Part shown: positions 34,347-46,430 of the stretch, in pieces
Position numbering within the stretch: the stretch's first letter is position 1
Layout of the letters: every line of letters begins with the position of its first letter
DNA from: Beta vulgaris subsp. vulgaris
Taxonomy: Eukaryota; Streptophyta; Magnoliopsida; Caryophyllales; Amaranthaceae
NCBI RefSeq assembly: GCF_026745355.1
Contig: NC_079208.1
Coordinates: 53,326,276-53,390,275, forward strand
Reading direction: 5' to 3'
Length of the DNA stretch: 64,000 bases
The notes under the pieces: model-generated
Databases searched by the model: none
Told to the model about the DNA's origin: nothing
What the model saw: only the letters and a program-made list of their open reading frames with translations
Program-made: the position numbers and the translations under genes

Positions 34347-34932
34347 AAAATGCCTCAATCCAAGAACCAAAATTACCTTTCCCCAACATCAATCATTAAA
34401 AGTCTAGCTGGCTTTTTTTCGCCTACTCTATCTACCCACTCAAAAAAAAAAAACCCCATCTCCCTCACCCATTTCCACCACCAATGGGCCCTCCCCAGTT
34501 AAAATACTGCCGCAATCTCTCAGCCCAACTGAAGAAATTTCCCCTGAGCCCAAGCCCTCATCACTTTTAAAAATTCCTATCCACAACAAGTTCGCCCCTC
34601 TAGTTAGGCCCAATCCCACGCTAAGAAAAAATTCGGCAAAAATAAAAAAACCTCCCACCTCAAAAAAGCCCACCAAGTTTCAAAAAAATCCCACCAAAAG
34701 TACCTTTGTCCTCCATAAGAGAACACTGACCTGCCAAACCCTCTATCAATAACAGCAGCAGACACCATCAAACTAGCAACTAAATTGGGGATAAGTTTCA
34801 ATGGTCCCTTGTCAGAATTTCACAGCAGGGTCATCTCCATTCTCAAAAGACAACAATCAGACTGGGTGGAGGCCCAATCTAGAGAGGCTTAAGCCAGTGA
34901 TTATAAATCATGAACCCCCACAATCGTGATCA
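34347..34932 (+). other. LINE inter-ORF region
   Basis: C-rich on the + strand with several A runs. It looks like a decayed continuation of the ORF1 tail; no intact frame links ORF1 to ORF2. Confidence 0.5.
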
Positions 34933-37900
34933 ATGATAGCCTTTTCGTGGAACATTAGAGGTCTCGGTGCTAGACCAAAAAGAAGCACGATTCGTAAACT
35001 CATCTTCCTTCATCAACCTTCCTTTGTATTTATTCAGGAAACCAAGCTAGGAGCTATTCACAAGAAATCCCTGAATACACTATGGGGGGATGCAAACCTT
35101 GAATGGCTCCATAGTCCTGCTAATGGGAACTCAGGTGGACTGCTTTCATTTTGGAAACCCGATTATTTCCAGATCTCATCCTATCATATTGAACGACATT
35201 GGATTGGTTTGGGTGGCAGTATTTTACCAATCAACTTCAAATGTGTCCTCATCAACATCTACAACTCGTACTTGACTGACCATCGAGCCATAGTTTGGAA
35301 TGAAATTGTTGATTTCTGCTCTAAAGAAAAATACCTATGTTTTATCATGGGAGATTTCAACGAGGTTCTTAGCCCTCTTGACAGGGGCAGCGGTATTATA
35401 TCTTCCCAAGGAAGCAGTGACTTCCAAGAATTCATTCACAACCTCGGCTTAATTGAGATATCTCCAACCAATGGGAAATTCACATGATTTAGAGGCCAGT
35501 CCAAGACCAAACTGGACCGAGTGCTCATTCACCCTGACTGTCTTACTCCCTTCCCGTCAATAAAAACCTCCCTTCTAAACAAGAATCTTTCCGATCACCA
35601 TCCCCTCTTGGTCTCCTCAAAGGATCAAAATTGGGGGGCTAAACCCTTGCGTTTCCTCAACTGCTGGCTGTCACACCCCCATTGCTTGAAGACTATCAAA
35701 GGCGCCTGGGTCAAAGTGCACGGTCTCTCTATCCCTGATAAGCTGATAGTACTAAAAGAAGATCTAAAAATCTGGAATTCAAACGAATACGGCCATATTG
35801 ATGATAAGATCAAACTTTGTGAGAATAAAGTATCCTTCTTTGATAATATTGCTAATTCATGCTTATTGTCTACTAATGAATTGCAGGAGTGCAAAACTGC
35901 CCAAGTTGAGGTATGGGACTGGCAAAAACGGCGAGAATCTTATTAGGCCCAAGTGTCACGAGCAAAATGGATCGAAGCTGGCGACAAAAATACAAGGTTC
36001 TTCCATACTCTTGCCAATATAAGAAGGAGGAAAAACCAACTGGAGCAAATAATCATTGATGGGGCCGCAATTGAAAAGCCCAACGAAATCAAAGACGAGG
36101 CTGTAAATTACTTCCAAAACATCTTCAAGGAAGAATTTCCTCATCGTCCCACCTTTGATAATCTGAATTTTCGGAAACTATCAGAAGAAGATAGTATTGC
36201 TCTTATTGCTCCCTGCTCAAGAGAGGAAATTGATGAAGCAGTAAACTCATGCGACGGACAGAAAGCCCCTGGGCCAGACGGCTTCAACTTCAGTTTTATC
36301 AAAAGCTCCTGGGAGATTATAAAGGAAGATATTTATGCAATGGTTGAGGAATTTTGGATGAGCAGCCGACTTCCCCGTGGTTGTAACAGTACTTTTATTA
36401 CGCTCATCCCAAAAGTTGACCATCCAAAGCACCTCAAAGAGTTCAGGCCCATCAGCATGGTGGGCTGTCTTTACAAGATTGTGGCAAAATCCTTGCTCGT
36501 CGGCTGTAAAGAGTCATGGACTCCCTTATAAGCCCCTTTCAAACCTCTTTTATAAAGGGCCGGCAAATCTTGGGTGGGGCCCTTATTGCGGGCGAGCTTA
36601 TAGATACATGTAAGAGATTGAAGACGAAAGCGGTTATTCTTAAACTGGATTTCAATAAAGCCTTTGACTGTATATCCTGGAGTTATCTGGACTGGGTTCT
36701 TACCCAAATGGGCTTCCCGAAGCTTTGGATGAATTGGATCAAATCATGTATCATGTCTGCCTCTACGTCAGTTCTCATCAACGGTTCCCCAACGAGTATT
36801 TTAAGATTACAAAGGGGGCTTAGGCAGGGGGATCCCCTCTCCCCCTTCCTTTTCGACCTTGCGGTCGAACCACTGAACTTGCTGATTCAACAAGCAACAT
36901 CCATGAAATTATGGGAAGGCATCGAAGTATCAAGGGGTGGTTTCAAGCTCACTCACCTACAATACACGGATGACACCGTTATGTTTTGCCCTCAAAACAT
37001 TGATTATCTCATGAACATAAAGAAGATATTGTTACTTTTTAATCTCGCTTGGGGATTACAAGTAAACTTCTTTAAAAGCTCAATCATAGGGATGAATTTG
37101 GAACCGGATTGGATTAAATTTGCTGCAAAATCCCTCCAACGCAGAATAGGTGAACTGCCTTTCATGTACTTAGGGCTACCTATTGGTAGCAATGCTTCTC
37201 GCCTAAAATCGTGGGAACCGATCCTTGAGAAAATGAGGAAGAAGCTGGCATCTTGGAAGGGGAGGATGCTGTCCATTGGGGGGCGTTTAATTCTCATCAA
37301 AGCCTCGCTATCGAGCCTTCCTCTCTATTATATGTCTTTGTTCCCAATTCCAAAAGGAATTGCAGAACAAATAAAAAGAATTCAACTGCAATTTTTTTGG
37401 CGTGAGAATAATGAAAAGAAGTCCTTCCCTTTGGTTTCGTGGGACACAATAGAACTCCCCAAAAAATTGGGGGGGTTAGGCGTGGGCAACCTGCTCAATC
37501 CAAATTTATCTCTCCTGATTAAATGGTGGTGGAGATTCTTCTCTGAGCCCAATGCTTTGTGGCGAAAGATTATTCAAGGGAAGTATGGGTACCACTCCCC
37601 CTTTTCTTGGAGTGATTTCTCAATCCCATCAATGGGGGGACCTTGGAAACAAATTTGCTCAAGTATTCTGCTCAATCCAAGTGCCAAACGAATCGCTAAA
37701 TCATGTGTGAGGAAATTGGTTGGAAATGGAGACTCGACCCTTTTTTGGCACGATCTTTGGGCTGGGCCCATACCCCTCTAAGCATCATTCCCTCGCCTCT
37801 TTCTTTTATCAGTCAGCCCAAACACCTGTATATCATCAATGGGGTTTTGGGATGGGCTGGCATGGATCTGGAGGCCTGCGTGGAGCGGGATCTCAGGCCC

Positions 37901-39087
37901 AAGGACTGCTGCGAATTGACCCAATTAATGGGTGTACTTCAACAGGCCACTCTTGATTCCAATGGGACTGACAAACTCGTATGGACCCCGGTAAAATCTG
38001 GGTTATTTTCTGTAAAATCCTTCACGATGGAGCTCGATAAATTATCCCCCTTCAAGCAAGATGAGAGCTTGGTGAAAATATGGCAAGGCTAAATCCCCCA
38101 TCGTATTGAAATTTTTGTCTGGTTTGCTTTACTGGGCAAAATCAACACACGAGAAAAATTACTCAAGCTGGGTATCATCACTCTATCTGCGTCTCAATGC
38201 TCATTCTGTGAAATGCTAGAGACAAATGATCATTTATTTCTCCACTGCGATCTCTCATGCAAAATATGGGCATGGTGGCTCTCATTATGGGACCTCCATT
38301 GGATCATGCCCCATACTCTGAAGGAAGCTTTCTTCCAGTGGAAATTCCACGGTGCCTCTCCTTTTTTCAAGAAAGTATGGATGGCAGCCTTCTTCATCAT
38401 CATCTGGACAATATGGAAGGAACGTAACTCCAAGTTCTTCAGCAACACTTCCTGCTCTCTCTCTCTCTCTCTCTCTCAATTGTGTGATCTCATTTAATTG
38501 CGTCTGAGTTGATGGATAAAAGAGTAGGGGGATACTTTCCCATACACCTCGGAAGATATTAGCCGAAACCCCATGTGCCTCAAATGGTCTGGCTCCGCTC
38601 AACTGAAATGTCCAGGCTCTCGAAAAATTGATATATGGGGACCCCCTCCCTCAACAAGGATAAAATGGAACGTTGATGCTTCAATGGATCCAATTTCTAA
38701 TTTTAGTGCTATTGGGGGCGTCCTTCGGGATGACAAGGGAGTGTTCCTATGTGTTTTCTCAAGCCCCATCCCGACAATGGAGATAAACTCAGCTGAGGTT
38801 CACGCCATCCATCGTGCCGTCGTGCGCTAAAGATCTCCCTTTCATGCGAGGAAACTAAATCTCGCCCGATCATCATCGAATCTGATTCTAAGAACGCAGT
38901 CCACTGGTGCAATGCAAGCAAAGCGGGGCCATGGAATCTGAACTTCGTTTTGAACTCCATCAGGGAAATTCTCCATTCACATCTCCAAATAGAAATCATT
39001 CATAAGGGGAGAGGATCAAATGCGGTGGCTGATGCGCTTGCTAAGCAAGGCTTGAGGAGGGAAAATGAATTCTTGGCATGGATGTAA
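34933..39087 (+). pseudogene. LINE ORF2: endonuclease, reverse transcriptase, zf-RVT, RNase H
   Basis: The apurinic-type endonuclease (34933 to about 35640) opens MIAFSWNIRGLG and has FIQETK and MGDFNE. An in-frame TGA at 35485-35487 replaces the usual Trp, and a TAG lies at 35944-35946. Reverse transcriptase spans about 36250-37300, with GQKAPGPDGFN, FRPISMVGCLYK, FIKGRQI, LDFNKAFD and GLRQGDPLSPFLF. The catalytic box reads YTDD (36963-36974) where plant L1 usually has FADD or YADD. A frameshift and a TAA occur near 36490-36515. The zf-RVT region (about 37700-38480) has two stops. RNase H (about 38665-39087) begins WNVDAS and ends NAVADALAKQGL. The protein would be inactive as it stands. Confidence 0.92.
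38453..38478 (+). repeat. (CT)n microsatellite in LINE ORF2
   Basis: An uninterrupted run of CT dinucleotides between the zf-RVT and RNase H parts of ORF2. It probably expanded after insertion. Confidence 0.9.
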
Positions 39088-39254
39088 CATAGCGTCAGTG
39101 TATTAAGTCCTCATTAGTGGCTCATTTTCACCTTGGTACTTGATAGTCAAGACTTATGTAACTCAAATCAGCTCCCCATGTACTGAATAAGCAAACTTTC
39201 ATGCCTCTTAATAATAACATCCTCAACTTATATAAAAAAAAAGGTGGTTTTTTC

Positions 39255-39480
39255 GAAGCGTAGAAGGAGACTAAGTCATCGGTCGTGCCGGGATTGATTT
39301 CCTATTTCCAGCTGAATGAGGGCCACACAGCCGTCAACCCCTTTTAAGTGCAGTGCCTAGATACAATCTTCTGGTCTTTCGTTCGCTATTCGAATGCCTT
39401 TTTCTCTTAGAAAATGGCCCCGGCCCCAAAAGCGCCGGAAAGAGCCAAGACCGGAGACGAGAGCAGCGGCAAGAACATAT
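39255..39480. other. GC-richer segment, possible organellar (mitochondrial) DNA insertion
   Basis: Composition changes sharply next to the LINE. Words such as GGCCCCGGCCCC and GTGCCGGGATTGATTTCC are unlike the AT-rich surroundings and have the look of plant mitochondrial intergenic DNA. The pre-insertion sequence left of the LINE (about 33230-33333) may belong to the same segment, since the two join through the 13-bp target. I recognise no mitochondrial gene; the origin is an inference. Confidence 0.35.
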
Positions 39481-39918
39481 CATGATAACAATTTTGTGAT
39501 TTTTTTTTTGTTGAAAATGAAGAAAATTATCCAAAACTCCCGCCTACTTATTTAATTTGGAAAATCTCCAAATACCTAATACCTGTAGTGTTTCTTAGGA
39601 CCGTCTTAAATTGTTGGGGGTCAATGCTAATTATTGACATTATTACGTATAATTATTATATAAGTGTTTATATAAAATTATCATATAATACTAATAATTA
39701 GAAGAGTACAAGCAATGTTGTTAAAATTGAGATTCTAGTTTGAATCGGAAACAACCTTTAGAATCGAATCGTAAAATCGAATCGTAGAATCGTAAGATTC
39801 TACAAACATGTATAATCAAGATATTGCACTCAATCTCAATTGAATATGCTAAAATTATAAGTTAAAAGACCTAAAAATTGGAAAAAATAGTTGTTTACCC
39901 ACTATATTGGCAATAACT

Positions 39919-39974
<56 letters not shown>

Positions 39975-40191
39975 TATTTTCTTTGTTAGCATGATTTAAA
40001 CTTGCGAGGTTTTCGCTAGTCAACAGAAATGTATAGAATCGTCTAGAATCGCGAATCGAATCATCTACCATATTTTGAATTGTAAAACCGTAAGATTTTA
40101 AGATGTGAATCGCGATTTTAATAACTTTGAGTACAAGAATAATATGACTAAAATAGATAATAAATTTTAAATTTTGGGAATCTCTTAACAT
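39481..40191. repeat. Intergenic with an (AT)n microsatellite and GAATCG-type repeats
   Basis: AT dinucleotides run 39923-39972. On both sides, GAATCG/CGATTC words recur (39740-39800 and 40025-40115), forming a degenerate inverted pattern. No gene. Confidence 0.65.
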
Positions 40192-40517
40192 GAATTTTTT
40201 TCCATGAATAATTTTAAAATGAGTATTAATTCCTCACATGTGCCAAAGTTGATATTAATTCCATGAGTACCTTCCAGGTAGGCCAGCACGCTATAATTTT
40301 GTTTTGTTTTGTTTTTGTACTTAAGTAAAACCGCTACTTAATTCATGTAGCGGTTAATTTTAAAGTGGACCACTACTCTGAGTAGCGGTTTATTTGGCCG
40401 AAAACGGAAAAAATATTTTCTCGCGAGCTGTTCTAAACGGTATCTATGAAATTAATTTGAACTTTGATACATGTGAGAAATTAATACCCATTTTAACATT
40501 ATTGAAGGAAAAAATTC
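40192..40517. mobile_element. MITE with about 70-bp terminal inverted repeats
   Basis: A 326-bp element whose left arm (GAATTTTTTTCCATGAATAA, then TATTAATTCCTCACATGTGC) is mirrored at the right end. The flanks CTCTTAACAT and CTCTTCAT may be a decayed target duplication of about 8-9 bp, suggesting hAT or Mutator affinity. The centre contains a second hairpin, ACCGCTAC...GTAGCGGT. Confidence 0.8.
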
Positions 40518-42403
40518 CTCTTCATCTCTATTACATAAGGGAAGGGGGGAGCAACGGTGTCCTCTTTTGAATTGACTATTTTACCCCCTTCCCTTTCTAA
40601 ATTACAAAAGGAATCTCAATACCAAAATGGGGGTCAAACAAAGCCACTGAAAATTAATTTCAACAATCACTCAGGAATCACTTATATGAGGAAAATTAAC
40701 AAATCACTCATAGAATTGAGAAAATCACGTTGTAAAAATCACGCAAATCACTCAAATGATCAGGAAACTTTACAAAAACTAAACATTAACTTACAAACTA
40801 AAACTAATATACTAGGACGTCAATACATACAAAAACATTCACAAATTTCACTTACAAATCATTGTTCTCAATAACCATTCACAATTACATACTCACAAAA
40901 ATTACCTATAAACATAAATTTGAGAAAAACATAAGATTTTGACAGTGACATCACACATTCGTCCATCGGCAATTTGCGAACTTTCAAACATGTACATAAT
41001 TCTTTTAATCTTCAAAGTTATTTCACATTAGTCGACTGTTATGTAGTTGAAAAAATAGAGATAATAGGAATTAGTTGAAAAGGGCTTTTATATAATTAGA
41101 CTTAAATTTGATTCATTTTCATATAAAATCTGAAAACAAGATGTGTATGAAATTTGATTAATTTATGACACTGATGAAAAGGTTACAAATTTAGTTCTTT
41201 TTTTAAAATTCCAATATAAATGTTTGCTCAAAACTTTTGCAAAATATCCATGTTCAGAAATAAATTTTGAAAAACAAAACAATATCAAACCTTTTTGCGA
41301 ACAACTTTTGAAAAACTTAAATTTTCATTTCAAATATAATTAAAACTCAAAGTGTGAACATTTAGAAAAGGAGAAAAATAAAAATGATAAAAATTTTTAA
41401 ATATCAATTTGTGAAATCATAATTTAGAAGTTAGACAAGGAAAAAAAAACTGAAATTGTCTTATACTTTTCGGTTACAATTTTGGGATCATAGAGAAATT
41501 ACTGAAATCCATATAAAAAACTATTATAAATACAAAAATGAATAAAACCAAAAAAAAGAAACATGACGATATTTAGTAAAGAACATCATACTCATTATAA
41601 AAGAACATGCGCATATAAGACTTGAGAAACAAAAAACTATTCAAAATCACAAAAATGAATAACAACATAAAAAGAACATGAAAGAATCTTATTCACAAAA
41701 TGGAGGTGAACTTAAATACTAACTTGCATTTTCAGTTTGTTTACTACTTAGTATTAGGCCAAAAAATATCATCGCACGTATCGCGTGCACAAAAGGCTAG
41801 TAGGCCTTGTGTTGTAGCCTACATACCTCTTTGCGCGCCCTCATAAACGGCTTTCCCCCCAAATTACGCAAATATGTGTAACCCGTTATATTTTGGCACA
41901 ATAAATTTGTCGACAAAGTTTGTGGAAACAGTACTGAATATGACTGTTCTAGTTTTGTACTGTGTATATCCAAACTATGGACTCAAAAATCTTTTTCAAA
42001 CAATGCATATTTTATTTTTAGTTAGCTAGGTCTATTTCTTCTCCAGGTCGATGATTGAAAAAGATGTAGACTCGATGAATAATCAGTGGCAATACTCTCC
42101 TCAAATCTGGAGCTGACAATGCAAAGACAAAAGCAAACACCATGTGATTGAAGTTCTATTGGTATATAATTAGTTTTTTTTTCCCAGCGATACCTCGAGT
42201 CAGTTATAATAAACAAATATGTTATTATTTTTAAATTTTATAATTTATTTAGCTACTTTTCGTATTTTTTGTCCATTAATAAATTGAAAAATTCACGTCA
42301 CGACTTGATAAGTAAAAAAATTTGAAAGGTTATGGTAAGAGAATATGACATCAATATTCTCTTGTAAGTGACATAATAAGAGTGTTAGAAATGTATATAC
42401 TTG
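40518..42403. other. Intergenic, nothing recognised
   Basis: AT-rich, A-rich on the + strand. A 105-codon open frame at 40557-40874 has no recognisable domain and biased composition; I do not call it. No clear repeats. Confidence 0.5.
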
Positions 42404-42652
42404 CACTACAAAAAAAAGCTCATATAGCGACGGATTTTTGGCAACGGATATATATCCGTTTCTAATTTAGAGACGGAATATTGCTAATCAAATTAGAGAC
42501 GGATTTTCAGTCCCGTCTCTAAATTAGAGACGGATCTTTAAATCCGTCTCTAAATTTAGGAACGGATTTTAAAAATATGTCTCTACATTTAAATATAAAT
42601 ATTTTATTGCGCTTCTTTAGTTTAGAGACGGATTTTAAAAATCCGACTCTAA

Positions 42653-43402
42653 GGGCCTGTTCTCTTCGGCATAAAACAGCTGAACTGAACTGAACTTATT
42701 GGAGCTGAACTGAACTGAACTGGACTGAATTGAATTGAATTGAATTGAAATAAACTGAATGTAATAAATATATAAATAATATTTTAAACAAGAATAATAT
42801 GAATATTAAATAATAATTATAAAGATAAGTAATAATAATGAATAATAATAATAATAATAATAATAATAGTATTTTGGATATTTTTAAATGATAATTATAA
42901 ATAAATAATATTAATAATCATAAATTAATAATAATAATAATTAATGATAATAATGATAATTAATAATTATTATTTTATATTATTTGTGTTAATATATTAA
43001 TACTTGATGATGATATATAATAACAATAATATCTAATAAGTAAATTAATATTACTATTTTAATAATTAGATTTAATGATATAAAAATATTTAGTAACAAT
43101 AATAATGATTGGGTTGGACCGCAAAAATTACATCATAAACCGTCTTGACGCGATTTGATTGGTTTATGGGCTAAAAAAAGTGGGTTTATTTGTGCTTTGA
43201 CCTAAATCATGTTCCTCTTAATAATAATAGTAATAATAATGAGTAAAGCTATAATAAACAAAATAATATATAGAAACAACAACAACAACAACAACAATAA
43301 TAATAATAATAATACTTAATAGTAATGATATATATTTAAATAATAATAATAATAATAATGATAATAATAATGATAATAATGATAATAATAATAATAATAA
43401 TG

Positions 43403-43445
<43 letters not shown>

Positions 43446-43594
43446 GTAAAATAAATTATACCAACATAATAATAATATTTAACAAAATAATTATAAAAGG
43501 ATGGAGCTGAACTGAACTGAACTGAATTAAACTGAACTTATTGGAGCTGAACTGAACTGAACTGAACTGAAAATAAGCTGGGGAGAACAGGCCC
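42653..43594. mobile_element. PIF/Harbinger (Tourist-like) MITE nested in the CACTA-like array
   Basis: Ends GGGCCTGTTCTC and the inverted GAGAACAGGCCC are identical for 12 bp, flanked by the 3-bp duplication TAA (42650-42652 and 43595-43597). Next to each end lie tandem GAACTGAACT words. The core is AT-rich with AAT trinucleotide runs. It has no open frame. Confidence 0.8.
43264..43443 (+). repeat. (AAC)n/(AAT)n microsatellite
   Basis: AAC units at about 43277-43298 pass into AAT/GATAAT units to 43443, inside the Tourist-like element. Confidence 0.9.
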
Positions 43595-44284
43595 TAATTT
43601 AAGGACGGGTATTTTAAATCCGTATCTAAATTTAAATATGAATATTTTATTGTAATTATTTAATTTAGAGACGGATTTTGAAAATTCGACTCTAATTTAG
43701 GGACGAATTTTCAAAATCCGTCTCTAATTTAGGGACGGATTCTTAAAATCCGTCTATAAATTTAAATACGAATATTGTATTGCACTTCTTTAATTTAGAG
43801 ACGGATTTTAAAACCCGTCTCTAATTTAGAGATGGATTTTGAAATCTGTCTCTAATTTAGGGACGGATTTTTAAAATCCGTCTCTAAATTTAAATACATA
43901 TATTTTATTGCACTTCTTTAATTTAGAGACGGATTTTAAAAATCCGTTTCTAATTTAGGGACGGATTTAAAAAATCCGTCTCTAAATTTAGATATGATTA
44001 TTTTATTGCACATCTTTAATTTAGGGACGGATTTGTCTCTAAATTTAGATATGATTATTTTATTGCACATCTTTAATTTAGGGACGGATTTTGAAAATCC
44101 GTCTCTACATTAGAGACGGATTTAAAAATCCGTCTCTACATTAGAGACGGATTTAAAAATCCGTCTTTAAATTAGGGACGGATTTAAAAATTTGTCTCTA
44201 AATTAGGGACGGATTTTTGAAACCGTCTCTAATATTTCTTTTACATATTACCAATATTACATAGAGAACTATACAAGTTGTATT

Positions 44285-44450
44285 TTGTGTAGTTGGTTGG
44301 AGCTTCTTCTCATTTCTTTGAGGTCACAAGTTCGATTCCTACGAACGGCGGTTCTTGCGGCTGTGGATTCCCCTTATCCTTTCCCTTGTAGAGCTGAATC
44401 TGGTTTAAAGATATTCCGAACTGGTAATGCGATCGACTTGAACTAGGTAA
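44285..44450 (+). mobile_element. tRNA-derived SINE-like fragment
   Basis: TAGTTGGTTGG (44290-44300) fits an RNA polymerase III A box and GTTCGATTCC (44330-44339) fits a B box, about 30 bp apart as in a tRNA head. No plausible tRNA fold is complete. The 3' end and any target duplication are unclear, so the right boundary is approximate. Confidence 0.4.
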
Positions 44451-44482
44451 GTAATAATGGTTTATTTTTCTGTAGGTCATAT

Positions 44483-45707
44483 TGTTGGAACACAAGGTGA
44501 CACTCAAGAAGGAGGGGTTTGAATTGAGTGACGAAATCTAATCGATTTTTGCAAAACCTTGGTTATGGCACTGTGCCAGGCACTGTGCGAATCGATCGTA
44601 AATCTCTGATTCGTATTTTGCGAAAACAAAAACGTAACAAAATGTGAAATTGAAGATCAAACACAAGATATAATGTGGTTCAATCTCACCTCTGAGATCT
44701 ACGTCCACACAAACCAAACTCTTTTATTATTTGAATCTTAAAATATCAAACCCTTGATACAATAAGATTCCCCCACTACTAACCCTAGTAGTGCTCCCCA
44801 ACACTTAACTCTAAGTGTTGCCACTCTCTATAATGATGAAATTACAGGATGAAAAGATAATCAAAAGCGTGCTTCTTATTCAAGCAAATTAGAGGACAAT
44901 TACAAACGTTATTTAGTTTCCTGACTTGACTAGGACTGTGCTATGCTCTGTGCCTTAGGAAACTGTTTTCAGCTCTTAAAATCTCCGATTTTTTCTCTTT
45001 GAAAACGTGAATTATAAAACTGAATTATAATCCCTTTTATAGTACATGGACTGGTCGAAAATCCTTCAAAAATATTTATCTTTTACTCCTTAATTTAATG
45101 GATAAAACCTTTTTCTTTTAGAAAATAAACTTTATCCTTTTCATCTTTATCTTCAATTCTAAAAGGATAAGTTTTTCTTAAATCAATGTTTATCTATATC
45201 TTGGATAACCAATAGATTTTTTTTTTTATCTCATACTCTTTTATTATCTCAAATTCTTTTTTCTTAAAAACAATTTTCGAAAATCTTATATTTTATAAAA
45301 ACATTTTTTAACTCGGTTTTTTTACTAAAACCACGTTTTAATGAAAATTCTTTTATAAAACGTTTTTATTAAAACTTTATCATTTTTAATAAACTTGCTT
45401 TTCGAATTTCAATCTCCTTTTATATAGATATACAGAATTAACATAATTATTTATTTCCTTAACTCTAAGAAAATAATAATTATACTAATTTTATATTTCT
45501 ATATTTAGCACATAATATATCACCTAGTTCAACTTTGCATAAAGTAACTACACTTTGGAATATAAACTTGGACTTCAATCTTGATTCTTCATTTCTTCAA
45601 AGTCTTCATTTATTTATTCCTTTCTCAACCATCTGTTACAAACTTTCATACTATAACATATTATATTATTTTTTCATCATCAAAACTTAACATGCATATG
45701 CACAACA
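44483..45707 (+). mobile_element. Solo LTR (copia-like family)
   Basis: A 1225-bp sequence starting TGTTGGAACACAAGGTGAC and ending GCACAACA. The termini are a short inverted TGTTG...CAACA. It is flanked by the perfect 5-bp duplication CATAT (44478-44482 and 45708-45712), so it is a solo LTR formed by LTR-LTR recombination. Superfamily is inferred from the terminal sequence and length only. Confidence 0.9.
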
Positions 45708-45712
45708 CATAT

Positions 45713-46430
45713 TTTAATAAGTAACAAGTTATTTTGTTCACTTTTAGGGGTGAACCGAGTGTAATCTGATCACAACAATTCAGTTTCATTGTTGAATTAT
45801 AGTCATATATATATACAAAATGGAGTCAAATATAGATTACTCTTATTCAAGTCTTTTTTAATCGGGCAATCTAAGTTAGATTCTGTTTGCTAATTCTATC
45901 ATATATTAGCGTTTAAACGTGGGCAAGACATGAGTTAAAAATATGTAAAAAGATGCATATATATGAAAGATTTTTCTAACCTATACCACAATGTATAAGT
46001 TAACAGTATAAAAAATCCTACATAAGATATTATTATCCAAAAAAATTCCATTTTAAAATACAACCAAACTATTTTTTTTTATTTACACAATTGTCTCTGT
46101 CTTAGATATCTATCCTTAAATAGACTTAGGAATCGGAGGCTAAACTCCTCCTCAAAAGTATCTCGAGTGGAGATTAAACCTAACCTTGAGGTTGAAAGGT
46201 ACAATCATTTCCACACATTCGAGTTTAGCTTGGTTTCATATATTTCCTCCCTTTCTAAATATATACATCATATCGATTTTTCACATGTAATACGCTATTT
46301 TCACTATGAATATCATTAACTGCCGATTAGTAAAACTTAAAAAAATTAGTGTTTTAAAAAATTGTTTTCAAACTTATCTAACAGTATATAACATGATACC
46401 ATTTGTATTTATATGTTGTAGTTACAACTA
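45713..46430. other. Intergenic, left part of a possible older MITE
   Basis: No gene. CCTCCCTTTCTAAATATATA near 46247 and its partial complement near 47622-47643 (TATATTAAAAACGGAGG) could be the ends of an old Stowaway element into which the TIR element at 46431 inserted. Evidence is weak. Confidence 0.4.

Larger units (their letters stand above)
33334..39241 (+). mobile_element. L1-type LINE retrotransposon, nearly full length, degenerate
   Basis: A 5.9-kb non-LTR element flanked by a perfect 13-bp target duplication, AGGTGGTTTTTTC (33321-33333 and 39242-39254), with a short TATAAAAAAAA tail. ORF1 and ORF2 lie in the expected order, and ORF2 has endonuclease, reverse transcriptase, a zf-RVT region and a terminal RNase H domain, as in plant L1 elements. 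Stops and frameshifts break ORF2. An L1 clade assignment is secure from the domain order. Confidence 0.95.
42404..44240. mobile_element. CACTA-like non-autonomous element with GACGGATTT repeats
   Basis: The left end is CACTACAAAAAAAAGC. It is followed, on both sides of the nested element at 42653-43594, by dozens of AGAGACGGATTT / AAATCCGTCTCT units in alternating orientation, typical of CACTA subterminal arrays. A clean right TIR was not found; the array fades near 44235, and TTTTGTGTAGTTG near 44284 may be a damaged end. No transposase frame. Confidence 0.65.

Noticed and set aside
40557..40874. 105-codon frame
   Set aside because: Asn/Lys/Gln/Ser-biased translation of A-rich DNA without domain or context.
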